Numbered from the stretch's first letter, positions 21,296 to 34,618 are shown. The stretch: DNA of 64,000 nt from Gonocerus acuteangulatus (GCA_946811695.1 OX328125.1:111499467-111563466); one strand, 5' to 3'. Notes: generated from the letters alone by a model not told the origin. Translations and numbers: made by a program.

Positions 21296-24200
21296 TTATT
21301 AGCCCATAACCTCGTGTAGGAGTAGCAGTATTTCAGGATGATATTATAGGCTGTAGATATCTCTAATATTGAGGTGAAGATATTGCTTCAGAACATTCTT
21401 CAAATATTCATCCATTCATTCTATTATCAACAATATCCCTTATTAGCCCATAACCTCCTGTAGGAGTAGCAGTATTTCAGGATGATATTATAGGCTGTAG
21501 ATATCTCTAATATTGAGGTGAAGATATTGCTTCAGAACATTCTTCAAATATTCATCCATTCATTCTATTATCAACAATATCCCTTATTAGCGCATAACCT
21601 CCTGTAGGAGTAGCAGTATTTCAGGATGATATTATAGGCTGAAGATATCTCTAATATTGAGGTGAAGATATTGCTTCAGAACATTCTTCAAATATTCATC
21701 CATTCATTCTATTATCAACAATATCCCTTATTAGCCCATAACCTCCTGTAGGAGTAGCAGTATTTCAGGATGATGTTATAGGCTGAAGATATCTCTAATA
21801 TTGAGGTGAAGATATTGCCTCAGAACATTCTTCAAATATTCATCCATTCATTCTATTATCAACAATATCCCTTATTAGCGCATAACCTCCTGTAGTAGTA
21901 GCAGTATTTCAGGAAGATATTATAGGCTGAATATATCTCTAATATTGAGGTGAAGATATTGCTTCAGAACATTCTTCAAATATTCATCCATTCATTCTAT
22001 TATCAACAATATCCCTTATTAGCCCATAACCTCCTGTAGTAGTAGCAGTATTTCAGGATGATATTATAGGCTGAAGATATCTCTAATATTGAGGTGAAGA
22101 TATTGCCTCAGAACATTCTTCAAATATTCATCCATTCATTCTATTATCAACAATATCCCTTATTAGCCCATAACCTCCTGTAGTAGTAGCAGTATTTCAG
22201 GATGATATTATAGGCTGAAGATATCTCTAATATTGAGGTGAATATATTGCTTCAGAACATTCTTCAAATATTCATCCATTCATTCTACTATCAACAATAC
22301 CCCTTATTAGCCCATAACCTCCTGTACGAGTAGCAGTATTTCAGGATGATATTATAGGCTGAAGATATCTCTAATATTGAGGTGAAGATATTGCCTGAGA
22401 ACATTCTTCAAATATTCATCCATTCATTCTATTATCAACAATATCCCTTATTAGCGCATAACCTCCTGTAGTAGTAGCAGTATTTCAGGAAGATATTATA
22501 GGCTGAATATATCTCTAATATTGAGGTGAAGATATTGCTTCAGAACATTCTTCAAATATTCATCCATTCATTCTATTATCAACAATATCCCTTATTAGCC
22601 CATAACCTCCTGTAGTAGTAGCAGTATTTCAGGATGATATTATAGGCTGAAGATATCTCTAATATTGAGGTGAAGATATTGCTTCAGAACATTCTTCAAA
22701 TATTCATCCATTCATTCTATTATCAACAATATCCCTTATTAGCGCATAACCTCCTGTAGTAGTAGCAGTATTTCAGGAAGATATTATAGGCTGAATATAT
22801 CTCTAATATTGAGGTGAAGATATTGCTTCAGAACATTCTTCAAATATTCATCCATTCATTCTATTATCAACAATATCCCTTATTAGCCCATAACCTCCTG
22901 TAGTAGTAGCAGTATTTCAGGATGATATTATAGGCTGAAGATATCTCTAATATTGAGGTGAAGATATTGCTTCAGAACATTCTTCAAATATTCATCCATT
23001 CATTCTATTATCAACAATATCCCTTATTAGCCCATAACCTCCTGTAGGAGTAGCAGTATTTCAGGATGATGTTATAGGCTGAAGATATCTCTAATATTGA
23101 GGTGAAGATATTGCCTCAGAACATTCTTCAAATATTCATCCATTCATTCTGTTATCAACAATATCCCTTATTAGCGCATAACCTCCTGTAGTAGTAGCAG
23201 TATTTCAGGAAGATATTATAGGCTGAATATATCTCTAATATTGAGGTGAAGATATTGCTTCAGAACATTCTTCAAATATTCATCCATTCATTCTATTATC
23301 AACAATATCCCTTATTAGCCCATAACCTCCTGTAGTAGTAGCAGTATTTCAGGATGATATTATAGGCTGAAGATATCTCTAATATTGAGGTGAATATATT
23401 GCTTCAGAACATTCTTCAAATATTCATCCATTCATTCTATTATCAACAATATCCCTTATTAGCCCATAACCTCCTGTAGGAGTAGCAGTATTTCAGGAAG
23501 ATATTATAGGCTGAATATATCTCTAATATTGAGGTGAAGATATTGCTTCAGAACATCCTTCAAATATTCATCCATTCATTCTATTATCAACAATATCCCT
23601 TATTAGCCCATAACCTCCTGTAGGAGTAGCAGTATTTCAGGATGATATTATAGGCTGAAGATATCTCTAATATTGAGGTGAAGATATTGCCTGAGAACAT
23701 TCTTCAAATATTCATCCATTCATTCTATTATCAACAATATCCCTTATTAGCGCATAACCTCCTGTAGTAGTAGCAGTATTTCAGGAAGATATTATAGGCT
23801 GAATATATCTCTAATATTGAGGTGAAGATATTGCTTCAGAACATTCTTCAAATATTCATCCATTCATTCTATTATCAACAATATCCCTTATTAGCCCATA
23901 ACCTCCTGTAGTAGTAGCAGTATTTCAGGATGATATTATAGGCGGAAGATGTTTCTAATATTGAGGTGAAGATATTGCCTCAGAACATTCTTCAAATATT
24001 CATCCATTCATTCTATTATCAATAATATCCCTTATTAGCCCATAACCTCCTGTAGTAGTAGCAGTATTTCAGGATGATATTATAGGCTGAAGATATCTCT
24101 AATATTGAGGTGAATATATTGCTTCAGAACATTCTTCAAATATTCATCCATTCATTCTATTATCAACAATACCCCTTATTAGCCCATAACCTCCTGTAGG

Positions 24201-25470
24201 AGTAGCAGTATTTCAGGATGATATTATAGGCTGAAGATATCTCTAATATTGAGGTGAAGATATTGCCTGAGAACATTCTTCAAATATTCATTCATTCATT
24301 CTATTATCAACAATATCCCTTATTAGCGCATAACCTCCTGTAGTAGTAGCAGTATTTCAGGAAGATATTATAGGCTGAATATATCTCTAATATTGAGGTG
24401 AAGATATTGCTTCAGAACATTCTTTAAATATTCATCCATTCATTCTATTATCAACAATATCCCTTATTAGCCCATAACCTCCTGTAGTAGTAGCAGTATT
24501 TCAGGATGATATTATAGGCGGAAGATATTTCTAATATTGAGGTGAAGATATTGCCTCAGAACATCCTTCAAATATTCATCCATTCATTCTATTATCAACA
24601 ATATCCCTTATTAGCCCATAACCTCCTGTAGGAGTAGCAGTATTTCAGGATGATGTTATAGGCTGAAGATATCTCTAATATTGAGGTGAAGATATTGCCT
24701 CAGAACATTCTTCAAATATTCATCCATTCATTCTATTATCAACAATATCCCTTATTAGCGCATAACCTCCTGTAGTAGTAGCAGTATTTCAGGAAGATAT
24801 TATAGGCTGAATATATCTCTAATATTGAGGTGAAGATATTGCTTCAGAACATCCTTCAAATATTCATCCATTCATTCTATTATCAACAATATCCCTTATT
24901 AGCCCATAACCTCCTGTAGGAGTAGCAGTATTTCAGGATGATATTATAGGCTGAAGATATCTCTAATATTGAGGTGAAGATATTGCCTGAGAACATTCTT
25001 CAAATATTCATCCATTCATTCTATTATCAACAATATCCCTTATTAGCGCATAACCTCCTGTAGTAGTAGCAGTATTTCAGGAAGATATTATAGGCTGAAT
25101 ATATCTCTAATATTGAGGTGAAGATATTGCTTCAGAACATTCTTCAAATATTCATCCATTCATTCTATTATCAACAATATCCCTTATTAGCCCATAACCT
25201 CCTGTAGTAGTAGCAGTATTTCAGGATGATATTATAGGCGGAAGATGTTTCTAATATTGAGGTGAAGATATTGCCTCAGAACATTCTTCAAATATTCATC
25301 CATTCATTCTATTATCAATAATATCCCTTATTAGCCCATAACCTCCTGTAGTAGTAGCAGTATTTCAGGATGATATTATAGGCGGAAGATATTTCTAATA
25401 TTGAGGTGAAGATATTGCCTCAGAACATCCTTCAAATGTTCATCGATTCATTCTATTATCAAAAATATCC
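21296..25470. repeat. 144-bp satellite, about 29 copies, with higher-order structure
   Basis: Monomers of 144 bp contain 'gcccataacctcctgtag', 'agcagtatttcagg', 'aatattgaggtgaag' and 'ttcatccattcattcta'. Two monomer types are visible. One has 'gcgcataacc' plus 'aggaagat' and 'gaatatat'; the other has 'gcccataacc' plus 'aggatgat' and 'gaagatat'. The first type recurs at about 21877, 22453, 22742, 23173, 23749, 24325, 24757 and 25045, that is, every 2-4 monomers. The last copies are more diverged. No open frame is maintained. Confidence 0.95.
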
Positions 25471-25474
25471 CCTA

Positions 25475-26164
25475 TTGAAAATAGTATATATTATCTGGAA
25501 CAACATAACATTAACATTTTTCTTATTAATATTTTTCACTAACACCAATCTGAGGTAATTATTAATTAACACACATTTTATTTATTCTTTACCTGAAACC
25601 AATCTTTATTTTTCTCTCCTTCTTTACATTAAACATTTCGGCTATTTTGCCATTTTCAACCTACAAGAAAATTAAAGACATCTGATTGACTCCTTAAATT
25701 TACCATTAACCTCTTACCCCAAAATTACTCAAAATAAATTAATTTACCTCATTCTAGCTGTCCGTATTTAACATTTTATAAAATTGGTCTTTGTCATCCT
25801 AGCCCTAATATTGTACAACAACTTTCATCCTTAAAATTATTATTATGTAATATATTAATTTTACTTTAACAACTATAATAAACCAAATTCCATTATTAAA
25901 AATAGACTTACATTTCTTTCTTTCATAATTAAAATCTAGACCCAAGTGAATCATTCCAACCTCCATTTTCTTTAATTTCACAAATAACAATAAGCCATCA
26001 TGTGATCTAAATTGATTACCTAGGCCTATATATATTACCAAATTGTTTTAGAGCATATTTTATTAAACAAATAACCTATAATTAAAATACCCATTTATTT
26101 ACATTTCTCCCCTAATTTAATTTTACACTCACAAAACAACTAATTTCATTTAATTTATCTACAA
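25475..26164. other. AT-rich spacer with a decayed hammerhead-like scrap
   Basis: At 25634-25662 the minus strand reads 'ttgaaaatggc...gccgaaatgt', the layout of the hammerhead motifs with the CUGA core mutated. Nothing else was recognised. Confidence 0.35.
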
Positions 26165-26166
26165 TA

Positions 26167-26220
<54 letters not shown>
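26165..26220. repeat. (TA)n microsatellite
   Basis: Ends at the left terminus of M3. Confidence 0.95.
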
Positions 26221-26224
<4 letters not shown>

Positions 26225-27129
26225 TAAGTGGGCCACAAGAGAAATAGCTACAAGAGAAACGGTTTGAGATATCAAAATTTTTCAAAGGGGCAAAGTTGTA
26301 GTTCTTGTCGAGATTTATAAAATGGTGCCCTTGGAAATGTGAAAATAACACCTCCAAGGGCTCAAACAGGCCTTAGAAGGGAAGGGTTTCCTCTTTACTA
26401 ATATTTTTCATTATATTTTTAATAATTAGTAGCAATACAAGAAATAACCGTGCAAACGGGGTTTCGATGCGTCAAGTAGTTCTCTGTAAAGATACATTTT
26501 CATTTTCATGTATTCCTCATCTGAAATTCCAAAAAAAGGCACTTGAATTTATTTAAATAGTATTTTTCTTAAGGGAGGGGTAATTCAGCGTATGCGAATG
26601 TGTTCAGCACTCGACAAAACGATTCCCATTAGTGTAAAATAAAATACACAAAAATTGGAGCTTTAGGCATAAGAGTTGCCAAAATTACACACAAGTAATG
26701 AATGATTTTTTGGGGGGCAATAAATACAATTTTTACTACTGAGCACCTTCTCCTAAGCTGAATTAGTCCTTCCTTAACAAAAATACGATTTAAATAAATT
26801 CAAGTGCCTTTTTTTGGAATTTCAGATGCGTAATACATGCAAATGAAAACGTATCTTTACAGAGAACTACTTGACGCATCGAAACCCCGTTTGCACGGTT
26901 ATTCCTTGTTTTGGTAGTACATTTTAAAAATAATATGCAAAATATTAGTAAAGAGGAACACTTCCCTTCGAAGTCCTATGTGTGCCCTTAGAAGTGTTAT
27001 TTTCTTAATTTCGAGGCACCATTTTATAGATCTCGACGACAACTACAACTTTGCTCCTTTGAAAAATTTTGATATCTCAAACCGTTTAGTTGTTATTACT
27101 CTTGTGACCCGCTTATCTGGGCCACCCTG
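26221..27129. mobile_element. Foldback element with CAGGGTGGCC end (M3)
   Basis: Arms at about 26221-26580 and 26765-27129 are inverted copies over some 350 bases (for example 'caaacggggtttcgatgcgtcaagtag' and its complement). The right end is CAGGGTGGCCCAGATAAG; the left end is the same with nine bases missing after CAG. TA flanks both sides. No transposase was seen. Confidence 0.75.
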
Positions 27130-27635
27130 TATATATAAAATTGTAACCCATGGCTTATGAAAATAACGGTCGTTCAAATCTGTTACACACACACATAACT
27201 ATAAAGTTTTAAAACCCAACATTCATTTTGAAAAAACTGATATTTGGATTGCAACAATTTATACGGAGAATGTAGAGATACAGAAATTCCACAATGATTG
27301 TTATCAGAAATTCCATTTCTATGAAAGCGTTGCGATTGGCCCGGAAGCTGTTGAATTGAGGAGGCCTTTGCACGTAGCTGTGGGGAATAAAGCGGAAATT
27401 GTATCGGCTGCTTCCATATTGGAGTGGGAGTTTGTGGTTGCACAGCCCGTTGTCATGTCCCAGATTGCTACAATCGAACACAACACTAAGCAATGTGGTG
27501 TTCCAGGGAGCTTTTCTCTGTCGGCGTTGGAAATATGATACATTTCTTTATGTAATAACAGAATGTATGTATTTAGTTTACTCCTTTATTTTATTTTTAT
27601 AATTGAAAACTATATACAAATCAACTGACAAGTGG
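27130..27635. other. Mixed-composition segment without confident gene
   Basis: 27340-27540 is less AT-rich and several short frames overlap on both strands, but none shows a recognisable domain. It could be an unidentified repeat. Confidence 0.35.
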
Positions 27636-29622
27636 ACATCCCCAAATGTCCGGAGCCGATTTTTCTGAAACACATGAAAATAATGGGTAATTTTTTTATA
27701 TCGGCCCAATCGCACGTTTAAGGGGTGAAAGCACCCTTCTAAAGTACACTTCAAATATTCTAACAAGGGGAGAATACAGTGATGGGGTCACCGATTTGGT
27801 ACATTCCAAACAAAAAAGTCCGTCACGCAGGAGCTGCATAACTAAGCACTTTCCTCAGAATTTGGGTAGTGTAGACTGCTTTCCAGAACAATTTTCTTAA
27901 AATATCCTACATAAATAAAATAAAAACATGAATAGTTCTCTTTTAATTTTGTAATGAGTAACTGATAAATTATTAATTTGCTTCCAGAGTTATGTTTACA
28001 CATGGTACCTCCTACACTACGTAATAAATACAAAATCCTCATATTATTGTGTTTTGATCTAACGCAGGAACAGGATACAGTCACTCTAGCGCTCCTTTCG
28101 GCGCCTTTGTGAACCTATGTCTGGCTGGCTTTTATATTGAAATATATTACAAAGTAAACCCCCCTTTCCGATTGACCGATTCAGCTCATTTTTACAACAC
28201 TTCATTCTCATGAGTTACCCACGACGTATACCGCGTTTCGTTACAATACAGCAGAAATTACGACCGGTATGAGTATATTAAGAATTTGGGTCAAGAGTAA
28301 ACCCCCCCTTCTAATGAACCGATTTAGTTTATTTTTACAACACATATTTACCTGTAGATTACCACTACGACTACCGAGTTTCGTCGAAATATACCAAAAA
28401 TCACGGTTGGTAGTGGCGAATTGGTATTGTGGGTCTGGAGTAAACCCCCCTCCTAATGAACCGATTTAGTTTATTTTTACAACACATATTTACCTGTAGA
28501 TTACCACTATGAATACCGAGTTTCGTCGAAATATACCTAAAATCACGGCTGGTAGTGGCGAATTGGTATTGTCGGTCCGGAGTAAACCCCCCCTCCTTAT
28601 GAACCGATTTAGTTTATTTTTATAGCTCACTTTTCTCTCTATATTACCAGTACGAATACCAAGTTTCGTTGAAATATAACAAATATTACGGCTGAAATGG
28701 TCAAATTAGTGTTTTGGGTTCGGGGTAAACCCCCCCTTCCGGTGGACCGATTTTGGTGGTTAACGAACTCGTTCAATCGTTTGCTAATTGAATGCTATAT
28801 ACCAAGTTTCGTGACGAAAAAACAAAAACTCTGGCCGCTATCGTGTTAACAGACACATATATATATATGCATATATATATATATATATATATAGATATAT
28901 ATAAATTTTAACGGGGGTCATTTTCGGTGTCTACTAGGTAGGATCGATAATGATTTGAAGAAATTTTTCAAAAATTCCGTCATGAGTCCAACCTCAATAG
29001 CTACTTTCCTTCGGAGGAAAGTGCTAAAATAATACTTTTTTTCCAACATCGAGATATACCAGAGACTCTTCCAGAGAGGAAATTATGGGGGGAAATTAGG
29101 AAGGAGGATTAGGGTTTCATGGGCTGCTGATTTTGAATCTGCTATTATTTGTGGTGTAGAAAAATGTATAATGCTAGTTTGCGTCAGACGTAAGAATATT
29201 TTTGAACTTATTTGACGAAAATATTGTTCAACGATTACATTTTTCCTTTAATTTACTCTAAATAAATCAAATGAATTGGCGAAAGATGTAGATATTATTT
29301 TTTAAACTCGATACATAAAATAAGGCATTTTCAAGATATTTTATTTTTTCTGGGCTCCTAAGGCGCTTCGGACGGAACGCTCGGAAACGTGTCGACTACT
29401 TTTCGATGTAGAATCACCAGAAAAATAACAGACCAAATCGGTGACCCTACCGCTGTATACTCCCTTGTTAGAATATTTGAGGTGTTCTTTAGAAGGGTGG
29501 TTTCACCCTTAAACGTGCGATTGGGCCGTTATAAAAAAAAAATACGTATCGATTACATTCACGTTTTTAATAAATATACAACGTTTCAAAAAAAAAAATC
29601 CGCTCCGGACACTTAGGGACGT
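27636..29622. mobile_element. TIR element interrupted by a family-A copy
   Basis: Inverted arms lie at 27636-27810 and about 29425-29622. The left arm has 'acatccccaaatgtccggagc', and the right arm is the complement of a closely similar stretch. 'gtgaccccatcac/gtgacccta' and 'gtgcgattgggcc' also mirror. Inside lies a full family-A repeat (27819-28860). TSDs were not identified. Confidence 0.6.
27819..28860 (-). repeat. Family-A dispersed repeat, minus orientation
   Basis: The hairpin end 'agtccgtcacgcaggagctgc' is at 27819-27839. Modules of about 141-144 bp with 'gaaccgatttagtttatttttac' start at 28315, 28456 and 28600. A tail module has 'ggttaacgaactcgttcaatc', then (TA)n (28857-28905). It is close to the copy at 48647-50042. 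Confidence 0.8.
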
Positions 29623-29789
29623 TTCCTTTTGGGTTTACATACTCACTTTGATGATTTTTGTAGTAAAATCGCTTAGTGCAGCGCCTGCATCAACTCACAA
29701 GAAAAAATGCTATTCGTCAAATATTTGGAGCAACGACAACAATAAATAAATAAAGAGATATTTACTTTTTCAATTATCAAAGTTCACTT

Positions 29790-30039
29790 ATCGTCCATAT
29801 CATGTCGAACTATCGAATATGAAAAATATCGTTTTTAGATTCCAGACATTACTCTTGGATTGTGGACGATACAGCTTGTCGCAACTCTAACCCCTTTAGA
29901 ATAGCCTTTAATGCCTTAAATAAAGTATCGAATAAGACCATTTTTCAATATATTAGTTCGTCAATGGATAGAATATGTTCGTTCTCTAGTTTGCTCCGAT
30001 TTGCATATTCGATAGTTTGACATGGTAGGGACGTTATAG
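29790..30039. mobile_element. Short TIR element (MITE)
   Basis: 'atcatgtcgaactatcgaatatg' near 29798 is mirrored by 'catattcgatagtttgacatgg' at 30004-30025. The similarity extends outward ('atcgtcc' / 'ggacgt'). TSD not clear. Confidence 0.55.
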
Positions 30040-30739
30040 ACAAACAGATTTTTGGGACTGACATTCGGCAGGTCTACACCTTTTTCTAGCCGTAATACAG
30101 TTGACAACTTTTCTTTTTTTTCTTCAAAATAGAAGCATTAACCTAACGAGAATCGAACCCACGAAGTTAGTCCACGCCTTGATATTCACTACCAACGGGT
30201 ATGTTTATGCAGTTTATATTTAGCTGATTAATTTTGGAATATTTTTTGCGCTTTTTCTGACATTCACGCACAAGTAGAATAATCACAAAAAATTCTTATA
30301 AAATACCACAATAAATATCAAAAAGTTGACCTTTCTACCAGACAAATAAATTATTTAAAAATCCGCCTGACCAGAACATTAGTAACGAAATAGAAGGAAT
30401 TAATCATAGGTTTTAATTTTTCGTGAAAATATGAAATAAAATCTCAAAGAGAACTAAGATTTTAGGAGGCACAACAGGAAACTAGCAGAATCCTATGCGT
30501 CCCCCTCTCTTCTATAGAGTTACTATATTAGGGTAATAGAGAAATTTATGTTTTGATCCAAAAATGTTTACTTTATTCAGAAGCAAAATTTACTTAAAAA
30601 AAGCATATTCTGTTAGTATGAGTATGTAAATCTCCACCAGTAAAATTTGACTAGATAAAACGCTGCCTGCATTATCTTTAGGAATGTTTGCTCAGGAATT
30701 GGGAGTTTGCTGGTAGTTATGTTTGGGCGTGGGAGGAGT
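30040..30739. other. Spacer with SINE S2 remnant
   Basis: The minus strand at about 30120-30190 has a B-box ('cgtgggttcgattctcg') and a T-rich 5' neighbour like family S2. The rest is AT-rich. Confidence 0.4.
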
Positions 30740-31541
30740 CCTGGATTCTAGGATGAATAACGAATACTGTGACCTATTCTCAATCTTAAGAACTACTTTA
30801 TTGTCTATTCCATATATTCCGATAGAATATCTTCCCCGGGGGTGAATTCTATTTATTTTCCAACAAGAAACCTAGTTCAGTGCTAAGAACATTTCTTCTT
30901 AAAGCGATTCCTCACTAGAAAAACTTGAAAACGTTACTCAAACCAAGAAGATATAAAGACAATTTAAAAGGCATTTGTCTGATTACAGTGGCCTACATCA
31001 AACTTGACTTTCACATGAAAATATATTATACTATCTGTTACCCGGCGTGCCATGCTACACCTACTTTCTGCATCTAGAAAAGCCTAAATAAATTAGAAAC
31101 CAAGTAGGTAATATTAAAATATAATAACACAAATCTGTAACTGTTGGGGTTCACAGTTTCGAACACGTGACCTCCGAACTGTACGTCCTAGCCTATAACA
31201 CTCCCTGGAAAAAGACCTTCAAGTGTGCCGAGTTTGATGAACATTTGTCAAACGGTGTGGATTTGTATAAGGAACAAACATACAGACAGACAGCTGGTAG
31301 ACGTTTTTGACCAAGCCTATGACACTCCCCGTATCAAGACCTACCGGTGTGCCATGTTTGGTCAATATCGGTCAAACGGTGTGGATTTGTACAAGGACAA
31401 ACATAAAGACAGACAGATAGTAGACGTTTTTGACTCAGCCTAAGAGACTTCCCAGATCAAGACCTACCTGTGTGCCAAGAGAGGTCAAAATTGGTCAAAC
31501 GGTGGGTTTTTTATAAGGAACAAACAGACTAACAAGCAATT

Positions 31542-31593
<52 letters not shown>
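30740..31593 (+). repeat. Family-C repeat
   Basis: Upstream block 'aataacgaatactgtgacctat' and 'attccgatagaat'. Then 'ctgttacccggcgtgccatgc', then a tRNA T-arm-like stretch ('cacagtttcgaac'), then about three copies of a 121-bp unit with 'ggtcaaacggtgtggatttg' and 'acagacagacag'. It ends in (TA)n at 31549-31593. The other long copy is at 41900-43100. A 72-codon frame is fortuitous. Confidence 0.75.
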
Positions 31594-31596
<3 letters not shown>

Positions 31597-32294
31597 GGCG
31601 CATCAAAGATATATATTGATCGTTTTAAATCATGAAATAATTCATAATAATACAGACTCGTTACCCCAAAGGCCGGAATCTTTAAATGCTAGACATTTTA
31701 TAATAAAACCGATTTTTATAATTATTTAACAAAAACTGGCCAAGTTGGAAATGCACAAATAAGTGAGAGGGTATTATTAGGTTCTTGACAAGGTATTGAG
31801 GGCCTAAAATTTGGCCCAATATACGATGATATAACTTTCATAGGCAAACTGTTTTTGGGAGCGGCCTGAAACTTGTTTTTTTTTTTTTTGTTTTACTTTT
31901 TTGACTTTAGTATTTTTTGGGGATAGTATTTCACTTGCCGAAGTTAAATATACAAGTTAAAATTCTGTTCTAATAACAAAACTCCCAATCTCTATATAAA
32001 TAATATAAAAAATAAGTGGGAATTACTAAACATTGACTAAAATTTAATTGAAGTAATAACAGTAAATAAGGGCAATTTCTACTCGAACAGGAGTACTAAG
32101 TGGTGCTCCAACTACAAAGTGACGTCACTCCTGATTTGCATGCGAAACGTGTAGAGGAGTTAGGGAGAGTTATAATTGAGGAAGGCGAGATTGGTTGGCG
32201 AAAGTTCACTCCACCACTCGATCCTTCTCAGTTCACCACTTCACCATTACTGTATACATCACATCATATGAAGAACAAGCATTTTCAATTACCG

Positions 32295-32296
<2 letters not shown>
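31594..32296. other. Spacer; possible decayed Penelope end
   Basis: At about 32129-32160 'cctgatttgcatgcgaaacgtg' resembles a hammerhead motif that has lost part of its core. Otherwise nothing recognised. Confidence 0.3.

Positions 32297-32355
<59 letters not shown>
32297..32355. repeat. (TA)n microsatellite
   Basis: TA run 80 bases upstream of hammerhead motif HH-b. Confidence 0.95.
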
Positions 32356-32361
<6 letters not shown>

Positions 32362-32435
32362 CCATGATTTGTGACCTTTATTTATGACACAGTCATAGTA
32401 TGGGTGGCGAGCTGACCACACATAGGGATTTAGTG

Positions 32436-32476
32436 GCCCCTGAGGAGGTGGCATAAGGCCACGAAACATGTAGGGC
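32436..32476 (+). ncRNA. Variant hammerhead ribozyme motif, HH-b
   Basis: GCCC, CTGAGGA, extra G, stem II GTGGC/GCCAC, GAA, ACATGT, A, GGGC. Stem I is 4 bp, the cleavage triplet would be GUA, and stem III is the palindrome ACAUGU. No Penelope coding sequence was seen next to it; it is probably a solo terminal repeat. Confidence 0.72.
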
Positions 32477-32551
32477 GTATCAAAAATAAAATAGTGCAAG
32501 AATCTGGAGTACTATTATTTGGACCTTTGCCATATTTATGAAAATAAATAA

Positions 32552-32556
<5 letters not shown>

Positions 32557-32615
<59 letters not shown>

Positions 32616-32616
32616 T
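32557..32616. repeat. (TA)n microsatellite
   Basis: TA run with one TG interruption, followed by (CACT)n-like bases. Confidence 0.95.
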
Positions 32617-32649
32617 TGTCAAATACCACTCACTCACTCACTGACCTAT

Positions 32650-33115
32650 CATCCCCCAGCCCAAACCACTCGACAGAAAAATTTGAAATTTTGCATGGAC
32701 ACTCCCTATATAACGTAGGCACTCGCTAAGAAAGGATTTTCTGATATTCGAATTTTTAAGTATTTTTAGAGGGGTTTAAAGTTTGAGTTGGTTAGAGCAG
32801 GCAAGCCTAGGCAGCAAGCGTTGCTAGGACGATTAAGAACAGCTTTTACCGTACATTATCAATTTCATAGTATTATTTTTAATTTAGGTTAATTTCAACT
32901 ATGACGGAAGACCTTGAATTACTAGAAATGAAATGTGATTTTGTTGCTCATAGAGTTAACGCCCTGGCCCATCCGAGTTAATATTATCCCGAACCACTTC
33001 ACACCAAATTTGAAATTTTGCACGGACAATACGTTTAGAGTGTAAACACTCGCTAAGAAAGTGGTTTTTTGTTTTTATATTCAAATGTTTAGGTACTTTT
33101 AGGGAGGTATGAATT
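32650..33115 (+). repeat. Family-D direct repeats
   Basis: Two diverged copies (about 32655-32775 and 32987-33115) of a segment with 'aaccact', 'aatttgaaattttgca.ggac' and 'cactcgctaagaaag'. This resembles dispersed non-coding repeats; no protein was seen. Confidence 0.6.
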
Positions 33116-33117
33116 AT

Positions 33118-33780
33118 TAAGAAGGTCCTCATCGGCTAAAAAATGGTCCGATTTTGATTACATTTGGTACAAAAATCTTTCTTCTCATTTGAAAGGTCAA
33201 GTTCAATAACCAGCTGAATCCGTTTACTGGAACATGGTTTTGGGAGCAAAATGTGCGCGAATAAACCGGAACGCTTACATTTTCGAGTCCGTATGCTTGC
33301 ATGTATTTGTTGTATAGGTTCATTAACGTAGGAAAACGAATGAAACCATTTTCAAGCGATTTTTGCCACCTTTTACGAGACAAATTGCTAGAAATACTTT
33401 TCCAAACTAATTTTCTGTTTGGGTATTCAGAAACGATGATTGGTTCACTTGAAACTTTTACCAGGTATTTGACATTCATCTAATCTAAGATAATTATACT
33501 TTGGAATCGTTTGGAGGTAGGAAGTATATAGAAAAAAATTCTATTAATGGTATACAACGTTTTCGGATCTCAGTATATTTTCTAAAATATCTCGAAAACG
33601 TTGGGAAATCGTAGTGGCTATTCGAAGGGTTACTAAATTATCCACAAAGAAGATTCTGTTGTAATGTTCGGTGGGGCGATGACTATCGAAGAGATAATTG
33701 CTTAAAACGTTAAAGTTGTTAGTTTTATTCGTTTCAACGTGTATTTGTCTCTGTTTATCTAACGTTTTAAATAGTTGTTG
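33118..33780 (+). repeat. Family-B core, ends missing
   Basis: 'ggtccgattttgattacatttgg', 'gaaaggtcaagttc', 'ccagctgaatccg' and the extended region ('tctcgaaaacg.ttgggaaatcg') match B2. Neither the TTAGCGCGG start nor the 3' hairpin was found. 33940-33970 then has 'tgaagcacgggtattcagctagta', the start of another dispersed repeat. Confidence 0.65.
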
Positions 33781-33979
33781 TTATTTTTTTTCACTCCCCA
33801 ACGGGAACATGAACGGTTACCTCCACATGGTGTTTCCGGGGTAACTCTAATGTCCGTGCAATAATAAGCTGTAAAAAATGATGTAGTAGCGTTAATTTTG
33901 ATCATACCTTATTTAACGCAATATAAAAACTACTTATCGGCCGTGGTGAAGCACGGGTATTCAGCTAGTATATATATAT

Positions 33980-34305
33980 GTTGTAGATGCTAAGTTGAAA
34001 ACTAAGATGTTCTAGGTAGTTGGTAACAGCTTATTAAATCTTCAATAGTTTTGTATTTTAATTACATTTTAGTTGTGGAAACGTTTCGGCTATAAGCCAT
34101 TTTCAATCTAATTGTCTGTGAAATACAAATAATTATACTGGAAGGATAGTAAGTTAAAATATAAACAATTAATAAACATAAAATTAGAGTATACTAATGT
34201 ATCAACAACTCACCTGTATGATTTTGTATTACTTTTTAATATATACATTATAATCTTCAGATTATGTGCTTGTTTTGATATTATTTAATTTGAGGAGGAA
34301 ATTTC

Positions 34306-34308
<3 letters not shown>
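33980..34308. other. Spacer with decayed hammerhead-like motif
   Basis: The minus strand at 34076-34104 reads 'ttgaaaatggcttatagccgaaacgt': stem II and GAAACGU are intact but the CUGA core is mutated. It is probably an old Penelope-type terminus. Confidence 0.45.

Positions 34309-34372
<64 letters not shown>
34309..34372. repeat. (TA)n microsatellite
   Basis: TA run with a short CA interruption. Confidence 0.95.
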
Positions 34373-34489
34373 CAATTGTATGGTTCATCTCTGGAAATTA
34401 ATGGATGATATTATACCTATATTATTTCATGAATGATATTATTATTACCTCAATTATTACGTTTTATTTTATATATTGACTGAGGGTTG

Positions 34490-34490
<1 letters not shown>

Positions 34491-34553
<63 letters not shown>
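34491..34553. repeat. (TA)n microsatellite
   Basis: Pure TA run upstream of the Penelope-like element. Confidence 0.95.
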
Positions 34554-34557
<4 letters not shown>

Positions 34558-34618
34558 GGTTATTGAAGATGCTTGCTCTTCATATGATCTGATGTAGAGT
34601 GCTGAACTGAGAAATATG

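Noticed and set aside
32129..32160. Sixth hammerhead motif
   Set aside because: 'ctgatttgcatgcgaaacgtg' lacks the GA of the core and a stem-II loop; at most a decayed copy.
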